Assembly (NCBI GenBank): GCA_027080605.1
Contig: JALWRO010000034.1
Location: forward strand, 10,072 to 21,876
Origin: Campylobacterales bacterium
GTDB taxonomy: Bacteria > Campylobacterota > Campylobacteria > Campylobacterales > QNZT01
Reading direction: 5' to 3'
Length of the DNA: 11,805 nt
Both the position numbers and the translations under genes were made by a program. Under the pieces are notes generated by a model. The model was not told the DNA's origin and searched no databases. It saw nothing but the letters and a program-made list of their open reading frames with translations. This document shows, one piece after another, positions 5,679 through 11,805 of this stretch (position 1 is the first letter of the stretch; each line of letters begins with the position of its first letter).

Positions 5679-8600
5679 TACTATAACACTCTCGTTACTG
5701 GCGGCGACGATGCTGATGCTCGGCGGTTGCGGTGGCGGTGATGAGGAGAAAAAGTCCTCCGTAACCAAACCCGATGTACCGGGTATTTTGCTGCGCGATT
5801 TCGATATCGCTGTCTGCACACAAAAGGATGCGAACAAAGAGGTGTGTAGTCCGGCACAGGCGCTGGATCTGCAAAACCACAATGTCGCCGTATTTTCACC
5901 TCCCGCGAAGATTGGTGTCGGTGAATATACCTATTATGACGGTAAACGATTCGGCGTCGTTCCCAAAGAGGAAAATGCCATCACACCCCTCAATATGCTG
6001 GCATACGGTCTTTTCCTTTATGCACAGGATGTCGGGAGCGACTGGTGCGGTCCGTGCCGGCTGATCGCACCGAAAAATTATGCCGACGCGAAAGCTTTAC
6101 TGAAAAAGAGCTTCCGCCTCACCGGAACAAATGCCCAGAACGACGCCCTTTTGTGGCTGCTCAACCGTAACCTTGAACAGCTGGGCGAGCAGCAGCTTTC
6201 TCTCAAAACAGCTTATTTCGCCGATATCAAAGCGATGGCGGAGAGTCTGGTCAATCTCGCCGTCAAAGGGAAAGCGCCCGATCTTTCGGGATTGCATCCG
6301 GTCAAAGACGCACACGGTCGAACCGTCGGCGTGAGTACGACACCCCAAAACGGTTGTCCCGACTATATGGGCGGGTGTCTGGAAAACTGGGGATTGCTGG
6401 ATAAAAAACGTGCGACGCGTCTTGGTATGAAGATACACAAAACTCTGGGCGTACCGCTGGCGTATGAACAGGCTTTCGAACCCTTTACATGCGAAAATAC
6501 CGAAACCAAAGAGATCTTCATGTACGGTGTTCCCGACGATTTTGACCCAACGAACAGCGAACCGGTCAATCCACAGGGAACGCTTGGTGCGACCTATCTC
6601 TCCTGGCCGGTTCATAGCAACTACGACAACAATACCTCCATGCCCTCTACGGCAAATCCAAACCAGTTCAATCCGCTCTACTTCGCAGAAACCCTCTCCG
6701 GATTGCCGACAAACATGACCAAAGGGCGCATAGCGATCGGCGTAAAGAGGCTGGAAAAGACACCTGGGCAAACACAGATTATCTTCGGTGACATCACGAT
6801 TCCCGACGGCGCGACGATGCATGTGAACCATCCGCAAAATGACGGATGGAGCCAGATTCCGGGCAGTCACACCTACTATCATGATCTTGGCAATATGAGC
6901 TTCCAAAATGGACAAAGCAGCGCCCTGAGTCATATTCAAAGCGGCACCGATCACCTCGATGTGATGGCTGCCGGCTGGCTGGATATCGACTATATCGCCG
7001 TAGCGGCGTGTGTACCCGAACCCCAGGGCATTCCGATTCCCGAAGTACCGGTCAAACTGGAGTGTAATGCCGACAAAGGGGAGCAGCTTGTCACCGTCTG
7101 GGGCGGCAACGGAGACGATTTTGTTGCTCCGGTCGATCCGACCAATCCTCCGGCAGGCTTGGGAAATACATTGGTCAAATACGATCAACCGATCGAAAAG
7201 GTGGGAACTTTTGCGGACAGAATTACTTTGCCGACACAAACCATCACACAAATGGTCGTCACCGTCAACACGAGACCTTCCATCAACGGTTATCAGAACG
7301 ATCAGATGTGGCTGGGAGATGTCACGACACAAAACGGCGTCGTACACGATCCAAACGACCCCGGTGTCGCGGCGACGATTAACGGCGGTACCGCCCACCA
7401 AATCAACGGCAATACAGGTGTATCAGGCGGCGGTATACTAACCTCTCTGGTCAACAGCACACACTATCTGGATGTCATCGTCAAGGATCAAACCGAAGTC
7501 GATAGTGTACGTGTCTCGATGTGTGTGGTGGATAAAAAAGAGGGAGATCTTGCAATCGTCAAAAAAGCGGAGAAAACCTATCAGGAAGGCGGTGTCAACT
7601 ATGCCATCTTTTCTATCGGTGTGACCGGAACACTACCTGCCGGACAGACACTGGTCATCAATGAACAGATACCGCAAGGCGCAACCCTTTCCTCGCTGAA
7701 TGCACCGCTGCCGTGGGTCTGCAACCAAACTCTGCCGATTACCGGAGCCGCGACACTCACTTGCTCCATCACCGCGACAAACGGCGATATCAGCAACATC
7801 CAGCCTCTTTCGCTGACGATGTACACCAAAGAGCACACCCTCAGAAACTGCGCCACCATCGATGCAAAGAGCCAAAACACTTTTTTCAACAATGACAACA
7901 CCAACGACAACTCTTGTGAATCGGTCACCTTCAAACCGTTCGATCCCCCGGCAGCATGTACACAAAAAGAGAGCATTTCACTGGACGATCTGCAAAACTG
8001 GTACCTCAACAACGGCACCGCGCAACCGGTCGTAAACAATCCAATTCCCTCTACCTGGGACAACACCTACACCTGGTTTCAGATGCCGAATACACCATAT
8101 GCTTACTATACTCTGGAAAGCCGTGAATTCTGCGCCTGCGGCACACCCGGCAAACTTGACGTACAGGGCATGCGTACCGACAATGTCGGCTCGATTCAGC
8201 TTGATAATATCACCGACCATGTTCTCACAACGGTTGCGGCACAGACCACGGCATCATCGCACAACTTTTTGCAGGCATACCCCGCTGCAAGCGGTTCGAC
8301 CGTGATCGGGCCCAATCTTGTCGGAAAAAATTACAAATTAAGATTCAATATTCATAACCATAAGGGTAAAAGCGGCGGTGCACTCAAAGGGTCGCTTACC
8401 TTTACCGGACACTGGGGAAGATGTACGCCGGAAGACCATATCAATATCATCATACTCGATCCGGTCGATATAGGTCCAGTTGTCACCCTCCCCTATCCAG
8501 ATGTCGTTACCGGCGGTAATCCGGATCAAAACGCGACAATCGCGGTCATCGACGCAGAAGCATCGATCAGTACCGACGGTTTCCCGGTACCCGTCACACC

Positions 8601-8811
8601 GATTCCCATCGTCGTAACGGGCGGTGATCTCGTCGAAGTCAAAACGACACCGCAACAAAAGTTCGGCGACAGACTCCCGCAAAACTACGACATCGCCGTC
8701 GGCTGTGCACAGGGTTATATCGGTGTTGTCATCAAACAAGCTGTCACCCACGTCTATGAAACAGCCTACCGTTGTCAAGGCAACTGGATCAAATACAAAA
8801 CACTCCCGTAA
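5671..8811 (+). CDS. Large multi-domain secreted lipoprotein with DUF11-like domain and thioredoxin-type WCGPC motif
   Basis: The 1046-aa product starts with a clear lipoprotein signal (lipobox LGGC, Cys20, followed by GGGDEE). Residues about 34-270 form an unrecognised region that contains WCGPCRLIAP (125-134), identical in style to a thioredoxin active site but without an evident thioredoxin fold around it. Residues about 270-447 and 464-621 look like two diverged copies of one beta-rich module: both start with a DDF...DPTN-like segment and end with HLDV/YLDV and a Cys-Val pair. Residues about 625-754 resemble a DUF11 cell-surface domain (GDLAIVKKA, LPAGQTL, WVCNQTL, TCSI, NCATIDA). A third Cys-containing module (about 761-918) and a 128-residue tail follow. 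There is no catalytic family I recognise; a surface or adhesion role is inference. The start is set by the AAAGGA site at 5659. Confidence 0.85.
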   Translation: MKHTITLSLLAATMLMLGGCGGGDEEKKSSVTKPDVPGILLRDFDIAVCTQKDANKEVCSPAQALDLQNHNVAVFSPPAKIGVGEYTYYDGKRFGVVPKEENAITPLNMLAYGLFLYAQDVGSDWCGPCRLIAPKNYADAKALLKKSFRLTGTNAQNDALLWLLNRNLEQLGEQQLSLKTAYFADIKAMAESLVNLAVKGKAPDLSGLHPVKDAHGRTVGVSTTPQNGCPDYMGGCLENWGLLDKKRATRLGMKIHKTLGVPLAYEQAFEPFTCENTETKEIFMYGVPDDFDPTNSEPVNPQGTLGATYLSWPVHSNYDNNTSMPSTANPNQFNPLYFAETLSGLPTNMTKGRIAIGVKRLEKTPGQTQIIFGDITIPDGATMHVNHPQNDGWSQIPGSHTYYHDLGNMSFQNGQSSALSHIQSGTDHLDVMAAGWLDIDYIAVAACVPEPQGIPIPEVPVKLECNADKGEQLVTVWGGNGDDFVAPVDPTNPPAGLGNTLVKYDQPIEKVGTFADRITLPTQTITQMVVTVNTRPSINGYQNDQMWLGDVTTQNGVVHDPNDPGVAATINGGTAHQINGNTGVSGGGILTSLVNSTHYLDVIVKDQTEVDSVRVSMCVVDKKEGDLAIVKKAEKTYQEGGVNYAIFSIGVTGTLPAGQTLVINEQIPQGATLSSLNAPLPWVCNQTLPITGAATLTCSITATNGDISNIQPLSLTMYTKEHTLRNCATIDAKSQNTFFNNDNTNDNSCESVTFKPFDPPAACTQKESISLDDLQNWYLNNGTAQPVVNNPIPSTWDNTYTWFQMPNTPYAYYTLESREFCACGTPGKLDVQGMRTDNVGSIQLDNITDHVLTTVAAQTTASSHNFLQAYPAASGSTVIGPNLVGKNYKLRFNIHNHKGKSGGALKGSLTFTGHWGRCTPEDHINIIILDPVDIGPVVTLPYPDVVTGGNPDQNATIAVIDAEASISTDGFPVPVTPIPIVVTGGDLVEVKTTPQQKFGDRLPQNYDIAVGCAQGYIGVVIKQAVTHVYETAYRCQGNWIKYKTLP

Positions 8812-8867
8812 CACTTCATGACCGCAAGCTGACACATCGGCTTGCGGTTGCCTTTCACACTTCATGA
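8811..8867 (+). repeat. Direct repeat ACACTTCATGA flanking the terminator
   Basis: ACACTTCATGA occurs at 8811-8821 and again at 8857-8867, a period of 46 bp, with the terminator hairpin between the copies. The second copy lies in TCACACTTCATGATACT (8855-8871), which matches 14 of 17 positions of the operator-like repeat in the two lipoprotein promoters. The 9-mer ACACTTCAT is therefore found four times in non-coding DNA of this region and was not noticed elsewhere in the window. Confidence 0.6.
8821..8855 (+). terminator. Rho-independent-like terminator after the large lipoprotein gene
   Basis: ACCGCAAGC (8821-8829) and GCTTGCGGT (8840-8848) form a perfect 9-bp stem with a 10-nt loop, 9 nt after the TAA stop. 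The trailing sequence TGCCTTT is only weakly T-rich, so termination may be partial. Confidence 0.6.
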
Positions 8868-8915
8868 TACTATTGCCAGCCAGCTTGAAAACCGCTCGCT
8901 TTCAGACTCTCCCCT

Positions 8916-8942
8916 CAATAACACACAAAATGCTTGTTATTG
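8916..8942. repeat. Inverted repeat CAATAAC / GTTATTG
   Basis: CAATAAC (8916-8922) and GTTATTG (8936-8942) are perfect 7-bp inverted repeats separated by 13 nt and followed by GCTGTATTTTTCTT. It could be a weak second terminator, a protein-binding palindrome or the left edge of the AT-rich toxin-antitoxin segment. No matching copy was found at the right side of the segment. Confidence 0.3.
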
Positions 8943-9085
8943 GCTGTATTTTTCTTATTAAACATAACAACATCCTGGATGATGAATATACTACCCTGTC
9001 GAGTTTTCTAACTTTCTTTTGATAAAACATCTTTAAGAGTTAAAAGACTTATCACCGCACCAACGAATATTCATCAAGTCCGCCG

Positions 9086-9117
9086 TTATACTAAAAAATC
9101 AAAGTATGCTATAATAC
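9086..9117 (+). promoter_or_regulatory. Toxin-antitoxin promoter with a small palindrome over the -10 box
   Basis: TTATAC (9086-9091) and a perfect TATAAT (9110-9115) are 18 bp apart. GTAT (9104-9107) and ATAC (9114-9117) form a short palindrome that spans the -10 box, and ATACT (9088-9092) is the inverse of AGTAT (9103-9107). Toxin-antitoxin operons are usually repressed by their own products at such sites; the operator role is inference. Confidence 0.55.
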
Positions 9118-9136
9118 AAACAAAAAAGGAAGAATC

Positions 9137-9325
9137 GTGGTTGCTGTAAAACAAGAAGTTCAGAAAATAATTCAAAATCTTCCTGATGACTGCACTTATG
9201 AAGATATTCAATATCATCTTTATGTTGTAAAAAAAATCAAGAAGGGTATAAACCGTGCCGAAAACGGAGAAGTCTCTTTGCACCAAGAAGCAAAAAAGAG
9301 AATGTCTAAATGGCTTTCAGACTAA
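9137..9325 (+). CDS. Probable antitoxin of a RelE/ParE-type toxin-antitoxin pair
   Basis: The 62-aa product is charged and mostly helical, with the pattern IIQNLPDDCTYEDIQYHLYV (11-30), then IKKGINRAENGEVSLHQEAKKRMSKWL. This layout is that of small addiction-module antitoxins found next to RelE/ParE toxins; the C-terminal half would wrap the toxin. The start is GTG at 9137, supported by an AAAGGAAG Shine-Dalgarno (9125-9132) and a perfect -10 box upstream. The end overlaps the toxin start by 16 bp. No separate ribbon-helix-helix or HTH domain can be distinguished, so whether it binds DNA itself is uncertain. Base composition is AT-richer than the neighbouring lipoprotein genes, which suggests acquisition. 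Confidence 0.8.
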   Translation: MVAVKQEVQKIIQNLPDDCTYEDIQYHLYVVKKIKKGINRAENGEVSLHQEAKKRMSKWLSD

Positions 9326-9618
9326 AATGGTCAGAGGAAGCTCTTGAAGATATTGAGTCTATCGCCAGTTATATAGAAAAAGATTCTCCATTTTATGCAA
9401 AATCGGTTGTTTCAAAATTTTTTGAAAAAGCAGAAATACTACAAGAGTTTCCGGAATTGGGGAGAAAAGTCCCTGAGTTCAATGATGAGACTATTCGAGA
9501 AATTTTTGTTTATAGCTACAGACTTATCTACAAACTAAATGAGGAAGAAATTTTATTTGCAGCTGTTGTTCACGGTAAAAGACTTCTTGAAAATCATCAC
9601 AAAAGTATAAAAACGTAA
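9310..9618 (+). CDS. RelE/ParE-family toxin
   Basis: The 102-aa product fits the RelE/ParE fold and length: LKWSEEALEDIESIASYI (5-22) at the N-terminus, a helical KSVVSKFFEKAEIL segment, FPELGRKVPEF (57-67), IREIFVYSYRLIYKL (73-87) and the final strand ILFAAVVHGKRLL. The LGR...R(E)I...YRLIY pattern is typical of ParE-like members; ParE toxins poison gyrase whereas RelE toxins cut mRNA on the ribosome, and this cannot be decided from the sequence. The frame is intact. The gene overlaps the antitoxin by 16 bp, so antitoxin is made first. Downstream, 9619-9808 is AT-rich and holds no gene. Confidence 0.92.
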   Translation: MAFRLKWSEEALEDIESIASYIEKDSPFYAKSVVSKFFEKAEILQEFPELGRKVPEFNDETIREIFVYSYRLIYKLNEEEILFAAVVHGKRLLENHHKSIKT

Positions 9619-9808
9619 CAACCTATCTATTACAAGCCAAATTCAACATACTCTTACAAAAAACAATATAACCATAACTTCGCTTTAAATGCAAATAACA
9701 GCGTACATGAAATAAACACAAACCCTTTTTTGGACACATAGTTCCACAAACCTCAAACAAAAAAGTAACTTAACACTCTTTTTATGCAACTCTAAACAAT
9801 ATCTTTCA

Positions 9809-9877
9809 TTTTTACACTTCATTACACTCTTCAGTCATAATTTTGGTATCACACTTGAAAGGATTGATCATGAAACA
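9809..9877 (+). promoter_or_regulatory. Duplicated promoter block, copy 2, upstream of the 605-aa lipoprotein gene
   Basis: This is the second copy of the block at 5610-5678, with six substitutions and no gaps. It keeps the tandem TTACACTT / TTACACTC (9812-9819 and 9822-9829, period 10), a better -10 box (CATAAT, 9836-9841), the CACACTT at 9850-9856 and the AAAGGA Shine-Dalgarno (9858-9863) 6 nt before the ATG. Substitutions cluster between the repeats and the -10 box and around it, while the repeat core and the leader are preserved. Confidence 0.75.
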
Positions 9878-11687
9878 GATAGGCAATATACTTTTTTTCG
9901 GCGCGCTTGTACTGGCATTGAGCAACTGCGGCGGCGGAAGCGATAGCGGAACCGGCAATGATACCGGGAATGGAAATGGAAACGGTGGAGATATCGAAAC
10001 CCCTACAGGTCATGTAGGAGACGGGTATATCGAAGGGGCATATGTCTGCCACGATACCAACAACAACCAGGATTGTCTCGATGAGAGTGTTCATGCCGTT
10101 ACCGATGCAAACGGTGCGTTTTCACTCTCCAACTACGACCCGACACACGCTTTGCTGGTGCAGATACCTGTCGGTGCCAAAGATAACGGTCCGTTTGCAG
10201 ACGGAAGCACTGCGCCGCGTACTTTTACGCAATCGGTATGGTACTACTATCCTCCGTCAGCCGCTAGCGGCACGGTCTTTATCAGTCCGCTCACAACGAT
10301 GGTCTATGCACAAATGCAATCGGTGCCCGGTATGAGCCTCGAGGATGCCTGCAATGTCGTATCGGCGATGACAGGTGTCCCCTGTGAATTTATTATGGAT
10401 GATTATCTCGACGGTAATACCTCCCAGGAAAACGATGCACAGTTTGCCGCGGAGCTGATAGGCTCTACACTCTCGGCAGCCGCAAACTCCACCTCTTCAC
10501 AGCCGTTGCAGGATGTACTCTCGACGCTGGGGGCGGTGGGTCAAACGGTAGCCACTTCCAATCCGGTCACAACCAACACGCAAACCTACGGAACCAATGC
10601 CCTCACCCCTTCGACAACGGCTGCTTACATCTTTACCCCTGTCGCCGATGTGTGCGATGAACTTGACAAGGCTCAGATCTACGCATTGGAAGAGTGGGAT
10701 ACAGGCGGTGCGAAAGAGCATAAGACCATGTACATCAAAAATGATCCGGGCGGACAGACGCAATCTCTTCAAATCGAGACGCTGGTATACAGAGCATCGT
10801 CCTGGCAAATCGACGGCGCGCACACAACGCACGATCCGAGCTATTTGCAGAAGATCGAAGGATATGTGATCGATATGAACCATGTCAATAGTACAACCGT
10901 CGATTATACCGCACCGAGACACGAAATTCCGTTTCCGGCACAAAAAGTCGGATGCAACGGCAGCAGCGCCACGTTTAAAATCGGTGCTATGCAATTCAAA
11001 CTCTATGTAAGTGAAATGGATATAAACGGTATACAAGGTTCTGCCCTCCCCAAAGGACCGACTGTCGGACAGATTGTAGATAGTGTCACTTTCGGTATGC
11101 AGGATAAGCTATACAAATCTACGATGGTGCTGCAAAATAATGCTTATATGGTCAAAAAAAGCCAAAATGTCATCGGCGGTGCGGTCGTAAACGGTCCACT
11201 GGGCGATTATGCGGTACACGATACAACATTTAACCCGATGCCGTACAACACGTCTCTTGCATCATTGAGTACATTTGTGATCAAATACCGGGATCAGAAC
11301 AACTATGACAAAGTGGTATTGAACGCCGCGATGAACATCGCCACCGTCACAAGCCACAACGGTACAAATACGGTAGGGGTATCGGGACCCAAAAACGTCG
11401 TCACACAGACGCACAACGGTCACACCTTTTTGGTGATAGAAGATTATGAAGGCATCGGAACCGATCTTTTTATCGGTAAAATCGACGCGATCAGCAACAC
11501 AAACCTGGTCTATGGATTTATTTACCACGCAGGTAAAACAGCAGATATCAGTGAGGGAGCCGAACTGCACGGTGATATAATGGACGACATCATGATCAAC
11601 GCCTCTTCAAGAAACAAAATTTTAAATATCTTCGGCAACTCCGGAAACGGAACACAGCACCCGTTCCCACCTCTGCCGGCATTGTAA
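9870..11687 (+). CDS. Secreted lipoprotein with Gly/Asn linker and calcium-loop-like N-terminal domain
   Basis: The 605-aa product has a lipoprotein signal peptide ending in LSNC (Cys20); Asn at -1 is uncommon for a lipobox. A Gly/Asn/Ser-rich linker (21-41) follows. Residues 49-88 (GDGYIEGAYVC...DTNNNQDCLDES...TDANGAFSL) resemble the small beta-sandwich or calcium-loop domain found near the N-terminus of many secreted lipoproteins, with Cys60 and Cys69 able to pair. FISPLTTMV (137-145) is also typical of such proteins. The remaining 450 residues are beta-rich, with few Cys, and were not recognised. I chose the ATG at 9870 over an in-frame TTG at 9843 because the AAAGGA site and the conserved leader match copy 1 exactly. 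It shares its promoter with the 1046-aa lipoprotein but not its sequence. A surface role is inference. Confidence 0.85.
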   Translation: MKQIGNILFFGALVLALSNCGGGSDSGTGNDTGNGNGNGGDIETPTGHVGDGYIEGAYVCHDTNNNQDCLDESVHAVTDANGAFSLSNYDPTHALLVQIPVGAKDNGPFADGSTAPRTFTQSVWYYYPPSAASGTVFISPLTTMVYAQMQSVPGMSLEDACNVVSAMTGVPCEFIMDDYLDGNTSQENDAQFAAELIGSTLSAAANSTSSQPLQDVLSTLGAVGQTVATSNPVTTNTQTYGTNALTPSTTAAYIFTPVADVCDELDKAQIYALEEWDTGGAKEHKTMYIKNDPGGQTQSLQIETLVYRASSWQIDGAHTTHDPSYLQKIEGYVIDMNHVNSTTVDYTAPRHEIPFPAQKVGCNGSSATFKIGAMQFKLYVSEMDINGIQGSALPKGPTVGQIVDSVTFGMQDKLYKSTMVLQNNAYMVKKSQNVIGGAVVNGPLGDYAVHDTTFNPMPYNTSLASLSTFVIKYRDQNNYDKVVLNAAMNIATVTSHNGTNTVGVSGPKNVVTQTHNGHTFLVIEDYEGIGTDLFIGKIDAISNTNLVYGFIYHAGKTADISEGAELHGDIMDDIMINASSRNKILNIFGNSGNGTQHPFPPLPAL

Positions 11688-11692
11688 AACGC

Positions 11693-11715
11693 TCCATCGG
11701 CTCCCTGCCGGTGGA
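11693..11715. terminator. Hairpin between convergent genes, probable bidirectional terminator
   Basis: TCCATCGGC (11693-11701) pairs with GCCGGTGGA (11707-11715) to form a 9-bp stem with one T-G wobble and a 5-nt loop, 6 nt after the lipoprotein stop. On the minus strand the hairpin is followed by GAGCGTTTTA, a weak T-run that suits the converging gene; there is no T-run on the plus strand. Confidence 0.5.
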
Positions 11716-11728
11716 AGGTCTCAAAGAT

Positions 11729-11805
11729 TTACTTCAGTTTTATCGCGCTCACTTCCCCTTCTGTAAAGGAGCCGTTGCCGTCTTCATCGACACGCACCGT
11801 TACGC
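11729..11805 (-). CDS. C-terminal end of a gene with an EF-hand-like calcium loop (5' part outside window)
   Basis: The minus strand is open from the window edge to a TAA at 11729-11731 and encodes a 24-residue tail. The 12-residue segment DEDGNGSFTEGE follows the EF-hand loop pattern (Asp1, Asp3, Asn5, Gly6, Phe8, Glu12). Such loops occur in EF-hand, dockerin-like and secreted calcium-binding proteins. Only the last codons are visible, so the protein cannot be identified; codon use and the convergent hairpin at 11693-11715 support a real gene. Confidence 0.55.
   Translation of the reverse strand, partial: VTVRVDEDGNGSFTEGEVSAIKLK

Larger units (their letters stand above)
8812..9136. other. 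Intergenic region of 325 bp without a gene
   Basis: No credible coding frame was found on either strand. The left end holds the terminator of the large lipoprotein gene and the ACACTTCATGA repeats. The middle carries an inverted repeat at 8916-8942, and the right end holds the toxin-antitoxin promoter. From about 8950 to 9085 nothing recognisable is seen; composition becomes visibly AT-richer from about 8930 rightward and stays so through the toxin-antitoxin genes. Confidence 0.7.

Noticed and set aside
6097..7401. Long minus-strand open frame (434 codons) opposite the large lipoprotein gene
   Set aside because: It lacks recognisable domains and has His/Arg/Val-rich shadow composition; the plus-strand frame has a signal peptide, ribosome site and domains.
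5671..8811. Annotating the large lipoprotein as a thioredoxin
   Set aside because: Only the WCGPC segment matches; the rest of the thioredoxin fold is not evident and the protein is ten times longer than thioredoxin.
9086..9286. Minus-strand open frame of 66 codons overlapping the antitoxin
   Set aside because: It covers the antitoxin promoter and gene in antisense, and its hydrophobic composition follows from AT-rich shadow codons.
9843..9869. TTG start extending the 605-aa lipoprotein by nine residues
   Set aside because: It would place the conserved Shine-Dalgarno inside the gene and lengthen the signal peptide awkwardly; the equivalent leader in the other copy leads to the ATG.

Overview
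The window looks like chromosomal DNA of a Campylobacterota (epsilonproteobacterial) species, perhaps a sulfur-oxidising genus such as Sulfuricurvum, Sulfurovum or Sulfurimonas. The evidence is the HQWRQPL-type histidine kinase H-box that is very common in this phylum, the protein style, the AT-rich promoters and the intermediate base composition. The genus cannot be fixed from the sequence alone. No rRNA, tRNA, CRISPR array or transposase is visible.

Left part (1-3281). The window opens inside the C-terminal part of an EAL (cyclic-di-GMP phosphodiesterase) domain on the + strand. Facing it is a compact minus-strand operon read from 3281 to 401: a small IscU/NifU-like Fe-S scaffold that lacks one usual Cys ligand, a ferritin-like two-bundle protein of unknown role, phosphatidylserine decarboxylase (psd), and a lipoprotein with the signature residues of family PL7 alginate lyases. 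All junctions overlap or are 1 nt apart, so the genes are probably co-transcribed and translationally coupled.

Middle part (3282-5601). A divergent 204-bp intergenic region carries promoters for both directions. On the + strand a two-component system follows: a six-helix membrane histidine kinase without an evident periplasmic sensor, and an OmpR/PhoB-type response regulator.

Right part (5602-11805). Two large, unrelated secreted lipoproteins (1046 and 605 aa) lie 3' of the two-component genes. Their 5' regions are nearly identical: 63 of 69 aligned positions without gaps, ending five bases into the coding sequences. The shared block contains a 10-bp-period tandem repeat (TTACACTT-CA-TTACACTT) placed where an OmpR-type activator would bind, a CATAAT-like -10 box and the same Shine-Dalgarno sequence. 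The ACACTTCAT core also occurs twice around the terminator of the first lipoprotein gene. Together this suggests a small regulon in which the adjacent kinase/regulator pair controls the two surface lipoproteins. An AT-rich RelE/ParE toxin-antitoxin pair sits between the two lipoprotein genes and looks like a later insertion. The window ends in the C-terminal codons of a convergent gene that encodes an EF-hand-like calcium loop.

The most unusual points are the duplicated promoter block, a perfect thioredoxin-style WCGPCRLIAP motif inside the 1046-aa lipoprotein, the PL7 lyase gene coupled to psd, and the IscU-like protein with an altered cluster site.
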